From: Lachnospiraceae bacterium
GTDB lineage: Bacteria; Bacillota; Clostridia; Lachnospirales; Lachnospiraceae
Reading direction: 5' to 3'
DNA: 55,386 bases
NCBI GenBank assembly: GCA_017397645.1
Contig: JAFQIE010000016.1
Coordinates: forward strand, 1 to 55,386
Below the pieces are notes generated by a model, which made no database searches, had not been told where the DNA came from, and was given only the letters and a program-made list of their open reading frames with translations. Both the position numbers and the translations under genes were made by a program. This document shows, one piece after another, positions 32,640 to 41,883 of this stretch (positions within the stretch are counted from its first letter, which is position 1; every line of letters starts with the position of its first letter).

Positions 32640-33089
32640 TTATCCCGCCATTTCGCGAATTCTTATCTTAAGTCGTTCCGCTTCTTCCGTGGTATGAGCT
32701 GCCACAAAAATTGTGTCATCTCCGGCAATACAACCTACCACCTCATTGAAGTTTAGGGCATCTAACGCTGCTGCCGCTGCCATAGCCATGCCGGGCACAG
32801 TTTTTAACACCAGCAAATTCTGCGCATTTTCCGCAGAAGAAAAAGAGTCCCGAAGTACACGGACATACTTTTCGTTGTTGCTCTTTTCCTCTCTTTTGAA
32901 TGCCACGTACTTTTGGCCGCCACTTGCCACAGGCACCTTGGTCAGGTGCAACTCTCTGATGTCGCGGGAGACCGTAGCCTGCGTCACGTTATAACCGGCA
33001 TCCCGTAAACTCTGCGCCAACTCCTCTTGGGTCTCAATTTCTCTCTTTTGTATAATTTCAAGAATCATACCATGTCTTGATTTTTTCAT
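32640..33089 (-). CDS. argR: Arginine repressor ArgR
   Basis: ArgR binds arginine and DNA as a hexamer and controls arginine metabolism genes. The 149-residue protein has an N-terminal winged helix (TQEELAQSLRDAGYNVTQAT, then SRDIRELHLTKV) and a C-terminal arginine-binding domain with AAALDALN and GCIAGDDTIFVA. The GDD motif binds the ligand. I place the start at ATG 33089, with AGGGTGG just before it; a GTG at 33098 overlaps that site. The gene lies between nadK and recN in the cluster. Confidence 0.93.
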   Translation of the reverse strand: MKKSRHGMILEIIQKREIETQEELAQSLRDAGYNVTQATVSRDIRELHLTKVPVASGGQKYVAFKREEKSNNEKYVRVLRDSFSSAENAQNLLVLKTVPGMAMAAAAALDALNFNEVVGCIAGDDTIFVAAHTTEEAERLKIRIREMAG

Positions 33090-33172
33090 ATCTGCCACCC
33101 TTTTACACTTTCATGCTTTTGCATATTACCAATGCATGTATTATTGCGTCCCATAACATTTCGTTTCTTTGT

Positions 33173-34051
33173 CTATTCACCCATCTTTTTATGTAGTACT
33201 TCCAAAAAGCTTACTTTATTCAATCGGATAAACGTAATGGTCCTGGAAGATTTACACACGCGGATGCGGTCTCCGGCCTGCATCTTCATCATATGACTGC
33301 CGTCAAAGCTGACCTCCACGGTCTGATTCCCCCCATCCTTTCCCTCCGGAATCTCTATCTCGATTACATCTTTAGAGGATAATACAATACTCCTTTGATT
33401 CAAAGAATGAGGACAAATAGGTGTCATCATAATTAGGTCTGCTCCGGGGTCCACCAGGGGGCCTCCCGCCGACAGGTTATAGCCCGTTGAACCCGTAGGT
33501 GTGGTTACTATCATTCCGTCTGCATTGTAACTATTTAAGAACTGACCGTTCACATAGATATTATAACGGATAATCTGCAAGGAACCGCTTCTGGATATCA
33601 CCACATCGTTCAGTGCCCATTCTTCTTCCTTCGTATCGTCCGCATACGCCACAGTGCCTTCCAGCATAAGGCGCTTTTCTGTGAAGTAATCATCTGTCAG
33701 GAGCCGCTGCAATGCATCCTCTAATCCGTTCAACTCCACTTCGGTCAAATAACCTAAGGTGCCAAGATTAATGCCTAAAATAGGGATATCCGCCCGGGCA
33801 ATGGTGCGGGCTGCACGCAGTACCGTGCCGTCTCCGCCTAATACCAGCATGCAATGAACTTCTCCCATGCCACCTGCTACGGATTCTCCACTATTTCGCT
33901 CTTTTATCGGAATCATCTGTTCTGAATTCATGCCCCCATCAGTAATCACCGATACGGTTTGGCCCTTCTTTTCCAGAAATGTCCTGATTCGATTCGTTGT
34001 CTCTAAGTTTTTATCTTTTTGTTGATTCGTGTAAATCAGATAATGTTTCAT
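33173..34051 (-). CDS. nadK: NAD kinase
   Basis: NadK phosphorylates NAD to NADP. The 292-residue protein has the family motifs LGGDGTVLRAAR (~70), GINLGTLGYLTEVE (~92), NDVVISR (~145) and TPTGSTGYNLSAGGP (~185), which make the nucleotide site. It begins MKHYLIYTN and overlaps the 3' end of tlyA by 41 bp in another frame, indicating tight translational coupling. Confidence 0.95.
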   Translation of the reverse strand: MKHYLIYTNQQKDKNLETTNRIRTFLEKKGQTVSVITDGGMNSEQMIPIKERNSGESVAGGMGEVHCMLVLGGDGTVLRAARTIARADIPILGINLGTLGYLTEVELNGLEDALQRLLTDDYFTEKRLMLEGTVAYADDTKEEEWALNDVVISRSGSLQIIRYNIYVNGQFLNSYNADGMIVTTPTGSTGYNLSAGGPLVDPGADLIMMTPICPHSLNQRSIVLSSKDVIEIEIPEGKDGGNQTVEVSFDGSHMMKMQAGDRIRVCKSSRTITFIRLNKVSFLEVLHKKMGE

Positions 34052-34922
34052 GTGATGCCTCTACTGTTGCCTTGATTAACTGCTTCCATACTTCGTCGTG
34101 GGATGCACCTGTTTTGTTCTCAATCAATTCTTTTAATGCACCTTCCGCTTCCGACTCCGTCATGGCCAACACTTCTTCTGCAGGTTCCTTCTCTTTCGTA
34201 ATGTGAATCAAATACTCAATATTGCCCTCCGGTCCTTTGATGGGGGAATACTCCAAATCTTCCACCACAAATCCTACCATGGTAGCAAAGTCCACAATCT
34301 TTCCAATCACTTCCTGGTGAATAGATTTTTCCCTTACCACTCCATTCTTTCCCACCTTATCCTTGCCTGCTTCAAATTGAGGCTTAATCAGGCAAACCAT
34401 ATGTCCACCAACCTTCAGCAGGTTTCTGGCAGGAATCAAAATCTTCGTCAAAGAAATAAAGGATACGTCAACACTGGCAAAATCCAAATCATCTTGAATA
34501 TCCTCCCTCACCACATAGCGGAAATTGGTCTGCTCCATGCACACCACTTTGGGATCATTACGTAGTTTCCACGCCAACTGTCCATGTCCCACATCCACAG
34601 CGTACACTTTAGCTGCTCCGTTTTGGAGCATACAGTCCGTAAAGCCTCCCGTAGATGCACCAATGTCCATGCAAACCTTATCTTCCAAAAGGAATTGCCA
34701 TTTTTCCATGGCCTTTTCCAACTTCAGCCCTCCGCGGCTCACATATTTGAGATTACTTCCACGGACCTCTAATTGTATCTTGGCAGGGTCAAAGGCAGTC
34801 CCTGCTTTATCCTCTTTTTGACCATTCACATACACATTACCGGACATGATAATGGCCTTAGCTTTCTCCCTGGAGGGCGCATAGCCTTGACTAACCAGTA
34901 AAACGTCTAATCTTTCTTTCAT
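34011..34922 (-). CDS. tlyA: TlyA-family rRNA 2'-O-methyltransferase
   Basis: This 303-residue protein pairs an S4 RNA-binding domain (residues 1-60; RLDVLLVSQGYAPSREKAKA) with an FtsJ-like SAM methyltransferase domain. The latter has CMDIGASTGGFTDCMLQNGA for SAM binding and LIKPQFEAGKDKVGK with the catalytic Lys. TlyA homologues methylate cytidines in 16S and 23S rRNA; some were earlier called haemolysins. It lies between dxs and nadK and overlaps the latter by 41 bp. Confidence 0.92.
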   Translation of the reverse strand: MKERLDVLLVSQGYAPSREKAKAIIMSGNVYVNGQKEDKAGTAFDPAKIQLEVRGSNLKYVSRGGLKLEKAMEKWQFLLEDKVCMDIGASTGGFTDCMLQNGAAKVYAVDVGHGQLAWKLRNDPKVVCMEQTNFRYVVREDIQDDLDFASVDVSFISLTKILIPARNLLKVGGHMVCLIKPQFEAGKDKVGKNGVVREKSIHQEVIGKIVDFATMVGFVVEDLEYSPIKGPEGNIEYLIHITKEKEPAEEVLAMTESEAEGALKELIENKTGASHDEVWKQLIKATVEASHETLSDLHESTKR

Positions 34923-35016
34923 TTTCGCACTTTCTTATCACCCATAGTTCGTCTTTCCCTCTACCTAATTCAACTGCAGATGGAAATTTCGCTATTGGTT
35001 TTTTCTGCTTTATCTT

Positions 35017-36870
35017 CTACAAAATCTCCTCAATTCTTCTTACAACAGAGGCCGCATCAATGCCAATTTCTTCTTTCAAAATCTCAGGATTACCATGCTC
35101 TACGTAGGCATCCGGGATGCTGATATTGAGGAAGCGGTTTTGATGTCCATGAATACTCATATGCTCTAATACTTTTTCCCCGTATCCGCCATTTGCCACA
35201 TTCTCTTCCATGGTGACAATCAGGGTATGATTTGCACAAGCCTCATCCACCGCTTGGGTATCTATAGGTTTGACGAAACGGGCATTGACCAGACTGACTT
35301 TCCTGCCCTTTGCCTTCAGCTCCTCGCGAACCTTCTCTGCCGTCTTTACCATGCTTCCCACAGCAAACAGTGCAATTTCTTCTTCCCGATAAATCCATTC
35401 CGCCCGTCCCAACGCAATAGGCTCTCTAAAGTCCTTTAAGCCAACATAGGCATTGCCCCTGGGATAACGGACCGCTATGGGTGCGCCTAAATTCACTGCA
35501 AATTTCATCATATCAGACAATTCCCATTTGTTCTTGGGTGCGCAGATATGCATGTTGGGAATGCCTGAAAGGTAACTCAAATCAAAAATACCCTGGTGGG
35601 TTTCACCATCACTTCCCACAATACCTGCTCTGTCAATGGCAAACACCACAGGCAGATTCTGTATACACACATCGTGAAGAATCTGATCATAGGCTCTCTG
35701 TAAAAAAGAAGAATACACTGCCACAACGGGTTTTAACCCGCCTGCCGCAAGTCCCGCCGCAAAGGTAACAGCGTGCTGCTCAGCGATTCCCACATCAAAG
35801 AATCTATCCGGATACATATTGCGGAATCTCTTTAGCCCGGTGCCGTCAGGCATGGCGGCCGTGATAGCAACCACCTTTTCATCTCTTTGTCCTAATTTAC
35901 ACATCACTGTGGAAAATATATCCGTGTAGTTCGCAACTGTTCTGGGTTTTCTGGGCAAGCCCGTCTCCACTTCAAATGGTTCTGCACCATGGAATCTTGC
36001 AGGATGCCGTTCTGCGGGAGCATAGCCCTTGCCCTTCTCTGTGCGCACATGTACCAGCACCGCACCTTCCACACGCTTGGCCTCGTTTAACACTTTTACC
36101 AAACCATTGATATTGTGCCCATCCACGGGTCCTAAGTAAGTAACGCCCATATCCTCAAAAAACATGCCCGGTATAACAATTTGTTTGAGCACATTTTTTA
36201 CCCGCCTGACACTATCAATGACATCATCACCCACCTTAGAGCCAAGCAGGGCGTTGTAAATCCCTTTTTTCAATCCCTGATAGCTGTTAGCGGTACGAAT
36301 CTTGTTCAAATATTTGGATACGCCACCCACATTTTCTGAGATGGACATATTATTGTCGTTCAGTACAATAATAAAGTTTTTTGTCAATTTAGAGGCATTG
36401 TTCAATGCTTCATAAGCCATACCGCCGGTCAGAGAACCATCTCCAATGACGGAAACTATGGTTTCCTCGCCACCCAGTATATCTCTGGCTTTGACTAATC
36501 CAAGGCCTGCAGAAATAGAAGTGGAACTATGCCCTGTATTAAAAGCATCACACTCACTTTCCTTCTGCTTGGGGAAACCACTCATACCGTGGTATTGTCG
36601 CAAGGTGTCAAACCCTTCCATTCTACCGGTCAGCAGCTTATGGGTATAGGCTTGGTGCCCTACATCCCAAATAATCTTGTCCTTGGGCAAATCCAATACC
36701 AGATGCAGTGCCATAGTCAATTCTACAGCACCCAAATTAGACCCTAAATGGCCACCGGTCTGACTGATTTTGTCAATCAGGAACTGTCGGATTTCGGCTG
36801 CCAATTCCTTTCTGTTTTTGGGGTCTATCTTCTTTATATCGTTGGCTTGTTGTATGGTCTCTAAATACAT
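35017..36870 (-). CDS. dxs: 1-deoxy-D-xylulose-5-phosphate synthase
   Basis: Dxs joins pyruvate and glyceraldehyde 3-phosphate to start the MEP route to isoprenoids. The 617-residue protein has GGHLGSNLGAVELT, DVGHQAYTHKLL, the thiamine-diphosphate motif GDGSLTGGMAYEALNNA, and DRAGIVGSDGETHQG in the transketolase-like middle domain. I place the start at ATG 36870 (MYLETIQ); an earlier GTG lies directly on the ribosome site. The stop of ispA is 28 bp upstream, so both steps of the pathway are made together. Confidence 0.96.
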   Translation of the reverse strand: MYLETIQQANDIKKIDPKNRKELAAEIRQFLIDKISQTGGHLGSNLGAVELTMALHLVLDLPKDKIIWDVGHQAYTHKLLTGRMEGFDTLRQYHGMSGFPKQKESECDAFNTGHSSTSISAGLGLVKARDILGGEETIVSVIGDGSLTGGMAYEALNNASKLTKNFIIVLNDNNMSISENVGGVSKYLNKIRTANSYQGLKKGIYNALLGSKVGDDVIDSVRRVKNVLKQIVIPGMFFEDMGVTYLGPVDGHNINGLVKVLNEAKRVEGAVLVHVRTEKGKGYAPAERHPARFHGAEPFEVETGLPRKPRTVANYTDIFSTVMCKLGQRDEKVVAITAAMPDGTGLKRFRNMYPDRFFDVGIAEQHAVTFAAGLAAGGLKPVVAVYSSFLQRAYDQILHDVCIQNLPVVFAIDRAGIVGSDGETHQGIFDLSYLSGIPNMHICAPKNKWELSDMMKFAVNLGAPIAVRYPRGNAYVGLKDFREPIALGRAEWIYREEEIALFAVGSMVKTAEKVREELKAKGRKVSLVNARFVKPIDTQAVDEACANHTLIVTMEENVANGGYGEKVLEHMSIHGHQNRFLNISIPDAYVEHGNPEILKEEIGIDAASVVRRIEEIL

Positions 36871-36898
36871 TGTAAAAACCACGCCTTTCTCTACACAG

Positions 36899-37864
36899 TT
36901 ATTTGGTCCTGTGAATCAAAGTAAAAATCAATTGTGCCAGGAAGGAATCCTCTCCCGTGAGACCTCCTACCAAAGCAATGGCTTCCCTGGAGAGCTGCTC
37001 TACGTGAAGTTTTGCCACTTCCAGTCCCTTTAAAGTCACATAAGTCTGCTTATGGTTCTGTTCATCGCTCCCCACCGGCTTTCCAAGTTCTTTGCTATCA
37101 CCGATAACATCCAGAATATCGTCCTGAATTTGAAAAGCCAGTCCGATATTGTAGGCACATGTTTCGATGTTCTTGATATCTTCCTCTTTTGCCCCTGCAA
37201 GAATCGCTCCAATCATCATCGACGCCTGAATCAATGCTGCTGTTTTATGGGCATGGATGAAAATCAACTGTTCTTCGCTGATGGGTTGCTCCTGTTTCTC
37301 CGCTTCGATATCAGCCGTCTGTCCACCAATCATTCCATAGATGCCGGCCTTCTGCGCAAGTACCTTCAGTGCACGGGATACACGTTGTACCTTTTCCAGC
37401 ACTTCCTCTGTTGCAGGTTCTTCCTCCCCATGATGCTCAAAGCACAAATCCAAAGCGCTTACGGCTGTCTCGAATGCCAAATTTAATAGTCCATCGCCCG
37501 CCAAAATACCGAAATCGTCACCATATACTGCCCAGGTGGTCTTTTTGCCCCTGCGGTATTCATCGTTATCCATAGCCGGTAAATCATCATGTACAAGGGA
37601 ATAATTGTGTATCATCTCTACTGCTGCCATAAAAGGCTCAATGTCAGTGGTATCCTTTCCCCCGAACAGCAAATAGGTCTCCCTCATCAATACCGGACGT
37701 AAACGCTTTCCACCTGCCGTGACACTATAATTCATAGCCTCAATGACCTTTTTCTGGAAGCCTTTTTCTTTAGGCAAATGCCGCAGTAACACTTCCTCCG
37801 CATAGGCCACTTTATCCCTTAATTTTTTTTCAAAAAGGTCCTTGTCAAAGTGTTCCACTGTCAT
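36899..37864 (-). CDS. ispA: Polyprenyl diphosphate synthase (farnesyl/geranylgeranyl type)
   Basis: This 321-residue protein condenses isopentenyl diphosphate with allylic diphosphates. It has GGKRLRPVLM, the first Asp-rich motif DDLPAMDND (~97), GQTADIEAE, and the second, DDILD (~240). Its ATG lies 20 bp inside the end of xseB. Neighbours xseB and dxs and the length point to IspA, the farnesyl diphosphate synthase. Compared with most, it has a longer loop after the first motif (LCFEHHGEEEPATEEVLEKV). Confidence 0.93.
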   Translation of the reverse strand: MTVEHFDKDLFEKKLRDKVAYAEEVLLRHLPKEKGFQKKVIEAMNYSVTAGGKRLRPVLMRETYLLFGGKDTTDIEPFMAAVEMIHNYSLVHDDLPAMDNDEYRRGKKTTWAVYGDDFGILAGDGLLNLAFETAVSALDLCFEHHGEEEPATEEVLEKVQRVSRALKVLAQKAGIYGMIGGQTADIEAEKQEQPISEEQLIFIHAHKTAALIQASMMIGAILAGAKEEDIKNIETCAYNIGLAFQIQDDILDVIGDSKELGKPVGSDEQNHKQTYVTLKGLEVAKLHVEQLSREAIALVGGLTGEDSFLAQLIFTLIHRTK

Positions 37865-38081
37865 GTTGGAATTCCTCCAATTGTCCGCTTTCTGTCAACT
37901 TTAATACCTGTTTCTCTACTCTGTCTATTTGGGCATTGCATTCCTTCAACAGAGCCATACCCTGACTATACGCTGCGAATGCGTCCTCCAAAGAGAGATT
38001 CTCGTCTTCCAAATGTTCTATAATGCCCTCTAACTTCTGAAAATTCTCTTCCAGACCCGGGGTCTTCTTTTCTTCACTCAT
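37845..38081 (-). CDS. xseB: Exodeoxyribonuclease VII small subunit
   Basis: This 78-residue helical protein has the family pattern FQKLEGIIEHLEDENLSLED and YSQGMALLKECNAQIDRVEKQV. Several copies wrap the large subunit XseA and control its nuclease activity. I start it at ATG 38081 (MSEEKK), with AGGTGAC in front, 4 bp after the xseA stop. A longer frame upstream overlaps xseA and lacks similarity. Confidence 0.9.
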   Translation of the reverse strand: MSEEKKTPGLEENFQKLEGIIEHLEDENLSLEDAFAAYSQGMALLKECNAQIDRVEKQVLKLTESGQLEEFQHDSGTL

Positions 38082-38085
38082 CCTG

Positions 38086-39327
38086 TCACCTCTCGCCGGG
38101 CTTGTCTCCCCGGAATCCTCTTGCTTTTTCCGTAGACAGCACCTTTGTCCGGGCGGTACCATCCTTCATATGAATGGTAAGAACCTGTCCCTCCCGCACC
38201 TGACTGATGCTTCTAATATTTTTCTCTTCTTCATCCGCTACATAGGAAAAACCGCTGTTTAGTTTTTCCAAAGGAGAAAGTCCTTTCATCCGCTCTACAT
38301 AAATCGCCATGCGATGGCGCTTGTCCTGCAAAAGTCCGCGCATTCTGTTGTGCAACTGTTCCTCCAGGGATAGCGCATACATCTTTTGCTCTCTGATACG
38401 GGCCCCCGGACTGACCAGTTGTAAGCGAAGTTTCTTCTGTGCCAGTTTTTGTCTGTTGTCACGAATACGCTGTTCCATCCCCTGTTGCAGTCGCTGGGCT
38501 GTGAGTGCAAGGCCCGACAAAATATCTCTCATATCCGTCACCGCCAATTCTGCTGCCGCAGATGGTGTCGGCGCCCTCATATCAGCAACATAATCGATGA
38601 TGGTGGTATCTGTTTCGTGGCCCACCGCAGAGATGACCGGCACGGTACAATCAAACACCGCCTGCGCCACTTCTCTTTCATTGAAGGCCCACAAATCCTC
38701 TATAGAGCCGCCGCCCCGTCCTACAATCATCACGTCCACGCCCATGGCTTCCAACGCATGGATACCATTGACTATGCTTGCCGCCGCCGCGTCGCCCTGC
38801 ACAATAGCAGGATACAGAATAATTTGTATATAGGGATTCCTGCGGCTTGCCACTTGAATAATATCCCTTACTGCTGCGCCTGTGGCGGCTGTCACAACGC
38901 CCAATGTATTGATATATTTAGGAATGGGACGCTTGTACTCCTGACTAAACATACCCAGTTCCAATAGTTCACGCTTTAACTGTTCAAACTTCTCGTACAA
39001 CAACCCGCTGCCGTCCAACATGATCTCCTTGGCATAAAGCTGGTACTTTCCGTCTCTTTCGTAGACATCCACCGTACCGCCAACAATCACCTGTTGTCCT
39101 TCTGATATACGAAAAGAGAGACCTGCACGGTTGCCTGCAAACATCACGCAACTGATGGTCCCCTTTACATCCTTCAAAGTGAAATATATATGTCCCGAGG
39201 AGTGATATTTGCAATTACTCACCTCACCCTTCACATAGAGGTGTTGCAGTAAATAATCCTGCGTAAACATATTCTTAATATATGCATTTAATTGTCCTAC
39301 AGAATATATGTTTTTAATATCACTCAC
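38086..39327 (-). CDS. xseA: Exodeoxyribonuclease VII large subunit
   Basis: XseA degrades single-stranded DNA from both ends. The 413-residue protein has an N-terminal OB fold (QHLYVKGEVSNCKYHSSGHI), then the catalytic core with GRGGGSIEDLWAFNER and VGHETDTTIIDYVADMRAPTPSAAAE, and a coiled-coil C-terminus that binds XseB. It overlaps nusB by 8 bp and is followed by xseB after 4 bp. Confidence 0.95.
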   Translation of the reverse strand: MSDIKNIYSVGQLNAYIKNMFTQDYLLQHLYVKGEVSNCKYHSSGHIYFTLKDVKGTISCVMFAGNRAGLSFRISEGQQVIVGGTVDVYERDGKYQLYAKEIMLDGSGLLYEKFEQLKRELLELGMFSQEYKRPIPKYINTLGVVTAATGAAVRDIIQVASRRNPYIQIILYPAIVQGDAAAASIVNGIHALEAMGVDVMIVGRGGGSIEDLWAFNEREVAQAVFDCTVPVISAVGHETDTTIIDYVADMRAPTPSAAAELAVTDMRDILSGLALTAQRLQQGMEQRIRDNRQKLAQKKLRLQLVSPGARIREQKMYALSLEEQLHNRMRGLLQDKRHRMAIYVERMKGLSPLEKLNSGFSYVADEEEKNIRSISQVREGQVLTIHMKDGTARTKVLSTEKARGFRGDKPGER

Positions 39328-39730
39328 CCAGTTTCGAAATCTTTCCTAAAATCGCATTGACAAATCCGCCGGAATTATCCTGTCCATACTTCTTGGCAAT
39401 CTCTACTGCCTCATTAATTGCTACGGCTGCAGGAATCTCCTCATCATAGCACATCTCATAGACTGCCAGACGAAGAATGGTAAGTTCCACCTTACCCATA
39501 CGGGTGGTATCCCATTTCTCGGTGTTCTCATTAATCAGTTTGTCAATCTCGGGAATTCTCTCGCGGATACTCTTACATCTGTTTTCGATGTAATCTGCAT
39601 TTTCCACCGTGGGAATATCTTCATTCCCTTCCAAAAAAAGCCGCATCTGCTTGGGCATATCCTCCGTTGTGTGGAATTCTACCTGGAATAACAGGCGGAA
39701 GACCTGTTCCCTTTGCTCTCTTCGTCCCAT
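39320..39730 (-). CDS. nusB: Transcription antitermination protein NusB
   Basis: This 136-residue all-helical protein has the NusB pattern MGRREQREQVFRLLFQVEF near the start, then KVELTILRLAVYEMCYDEE and AVEIAKKYGQDNSGGFVNAIL. With NusE it binds boxA in rRNA leaders and prevents early termination. It sits after the Asp23 gene and overlaps xseA by 8 bp. Confidence 0.95.
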   Translation of the reverse strand: MGRREQREQVFRLLFQVEFHTTEDMPKQMRLFLEGNEDIPTVENADYIENRCKSIRERIPEIDKLINENTEKWDTTRMGKVELTILRLAVYEMCYDEEIPAAVAINEAVEIAKKYGQDNSGGFVNAILGKISKLGE

Positions 39731-39793
39731 AAGTGTCTATCCTTTTATCCGTTGATTTGTAAGTCTGCCTAACAGAGGATTCAAACTTCTGTC

Positions 39794-40171
39794 TTACAGA
39801 TTGTGTACTGCTACGATGCGCACATTCACATCCGTACATTCTAACCCCGTCATATTCTCTACGGTGGCCTTTACCTTTTTTTGCACCTTTGCGCAGGTAG
39901 CGGGGATATTCAATCCGTAAGCCACTGTAATGGCGATGTGAATCTGCACCTTGCCTTCTACCATATCTACTCTGATGCCCTTGGTAAGCTTTCCAACGCC
40001 TACTTTACTCATCAATTCATTGGTAATATTTCCTGCAGGTACTTCTACCCCCTGAATCTCGGAAGCTGCCAAGGAGGCAATCATTGCAACAACATCATCT
40101 GCAATCTGCACAGAACCGTTTTCTTCATCATTTTTTAACATCAAAGACCTTCTTAAAATCTCTTTTTCCAC
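39794..40171 (-). CDS. Asp23/Gls24 family envelope stress protein
   Basis: This 125-residue protein has the Asp23/Gls24 pattern: GSVQIADDVVAMIASLAASE, GVEVPAGN, VDMVEGKVQIHIAITVAYG and NMTGLECTDVNVRIVAV. Asp23 of staphylococci is a membrane-associated stress protein. In clostridia the gene often precedes nusB, as here. I prefer GTG 40171 as the start because AGGAGG lies eight bases upstream; upstream ATGs at 40210 and 40201 have no such site. Confidence 0.88.
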   Translation of the reverse strand: MEKEILRRSLMLKNDEENGSVQIADDVVAMIASLAASEIQGVEVPAGNITNELMSKVGVGKLTKGIRVDMVEGKVQIHIAITVAYGLNIPATCAKVQKKVKATVENMTGLECTDVNVRIVAVHNL

Positions 40172-40214
40172 CTGACATTCCTCCTGTATACTTTCCTGCA
40201 TAATATGCATAAAT

Positions 40215-40244
40215 ATTATATCACACTGCGCTTTAGTTTGTCAT
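40215..40244 (-). promoter_or_regulatory. Promoter of the asp23-nusB-xse-ispA-dxs cluster
   Basis: On the minus strand -35 ATGACA (40239-40244) and -10 TATAAT (40215-40220), with TGA before it, are 18 bp apart. Confidence 0.65.
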
Positions 40245-40287
40245 CCTAAAAGTCGCACAATTTATATGTGTTGGCATCTTTTTTCGA

Positions 40288-41883
40288 CTAATTTCTGCTA
40301 AATTCGCTGAGTACCAGTCCCTTATTTCTGTCCAGGGTCATGCCTATGCTCCAGGAATTCACAAACAGGAGCAGCGGATTACCCTTCATATCCTTCACCT
40401 TTTTCATATCGGAAGTGCCTGTCAGTTTGTCAATGTCCACTTCTTCTTTGTTCTCAATCCAGCGGATATGCTCGTAGGGCAGATTTTCCAAACGAATCTC
40501 CACATTATATTCGTTTTCCAAACGATACTTTAACACATCGAACTGCAATACGCCGACCACGCCCACGATAATTTCTTCCAGTCCTGTGTTGAATTCTTGA
40601 AAAATCTGAATTGCACCCTCCTGGGCAATCTGTTCGATACCTTTTACAAATTGCTTTCTTTTCATAGTATCCATCTGGCGCACTCTGGCAAAATGCTCCG
40701 GTGCAAAGGTGGGAATACCCTCATACTTGAACTTTTCTTTTGGCATGCAAATCGTATCACCGATAGAGAATATACCGGGGTCGAACACGCCGATGATATC
40801 TCCCGCATAGGCTTCCGTTAGAATTTTTCTCTCGTCCGCCATGATCTGCTGGGGCTGGGAAAGGCGCATCACTTTATTGCCTTGTACATGGCGCACTTCC
40901 ATATTCGCGTCAAATTTGCCGGAGCAAATACGCATAAACGCGATTCGATCCCTGTGTGCCTTGTTCATATTCGCCTGAATTTTAAACACAAAGGCGCTGA
41001 AATCGTTCTCTGCAGGCGCAATCACTCCAATGTCTGCCTTGCGTGGCAGGGGTGTGGTGGTCATCTTCAGGAAATGCTTTAAGAAGATTTCCACACCAAA
41101 GTTGGTAAGTGCAGACCCAAAGCAAACCGGTGTCAAATCACCGGCCTGTACTGCGTCTAAGTCAAATTCTGCACTGGCACCATCCAAAAGTTCTACTTCC
41201 TCTAACAACTTGTCCGCAGCAGAATCACCTATCAAAGCTCGCAGTGTTCCCTCATCCTCCACGGAAACTTCCGTGGCTGTACCTTCCTTGGTACCCTTCT
41301 CCGTGTCAGAATAGGAAATCACGGTCTTTGTCTCTCTGTCATACACGCCCTTAAACTCCTTACCTGAACCAATGGGCCAGTTGAGAGGGCAGGTTGCGAT
41401 TCCCAATTCTTTTTCTATCTCATCCAGCAAATCGAATGTATCATTGGCATCTCTGTCCAGTTTGTTGATGAAAGTAAAGATGGGAATCTTTCTCATCACA
41501 CAAACCTTGAATAGTTTTCTGGTCTGTGCCTCCACACCCTTGGACGCATCAATCACCATCACCGCAGAGTCCGCTGCCATCAGAGTACGATAGGTATCCT
41601 CGGAGAAGTCCTGATGTCCCGGGGTATCCAAAATATTGATGCAATATCCATCATATTCAAACTGCAGCACGGAGCTGGTAACGGAAATACCTCTTTCCTT
41701 CTCTATGCCCATCCAGTCGGATACTGCATGCCTTGCCGTGGCCTTACCCTTAACGCTTCCCGCCAGATTGATGGCTCCTCCATAGAGCAGAAATTTCTCT
41801 GTCAATGTGGTTTTACCCGCATCCGGGTGGGAAATAATCGCAAATGTACGGCGGCGATTGATTTCTTCTGTATAGTTATTCAT
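40288..41883 (-). CDS. prfC: Peptide chain release factor 3
   Basis: RF3 is a GTPase that removes RF1/RF2 from the ribosome after termination. The 531-residue protein has G1 SHPDAGKTTLTEK, G2 around RGISVTSS, G3 LDTPGHQDFSEDTYR and G4 INKLDRD, then the RF3-specific middle and C-terminal domains. I start it at ATG 41883 (MNNYTEEIN). The preceding codons contain the GGAGG ribosome site, and the start overlaps the end of deoB by 8 bp. Confidence 0.95.
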   Translation of the reverse strand: MNNYTEEINRRRTFAIISHPDAGKTTLTEKFLLYGGAINLAGSVKGKATARHAVSDWMGIEKERGISVTSSVLQFEYDGYCINILDTPGHQDFSEDTYRTLMAADSAVMVIDASKGVEAQTRKLFKVCVMRKIPIFTFINKLDRDANDTFDLLDEIEKELGIATCPLNWPIGSGKEFKGVYDRETKTVISYSDTEKGTKEGTATEVSVEDEGTLRALIGDSAADKLLEEVELLDGASAEFDLDAVQAGDLTPVCFGSALTNFGVEIFLKHFLKMTTTPLPRKADIGVIAPAENDFSAFVFKIQANMNKAHRDRIAFMRICSGKFDANMEVRHVQGNKVMRLSQPQQIMADERKILTEAYAGDIIGVFDPGIFSIGDTICMPKEKFKYEGIPTFAPEHFARVRQMDTMKRKQFVKGIEQIAQEGAIQIFQEFNTGLEEIIVGVVGVLQFDVLKYRLENEYNVEIRLENLPYEHIRWIENKEEVDIDKLTGTSDMKKVKDMKGNPLLLFVNSWSIGMTLDRNKGLVLSEFSRN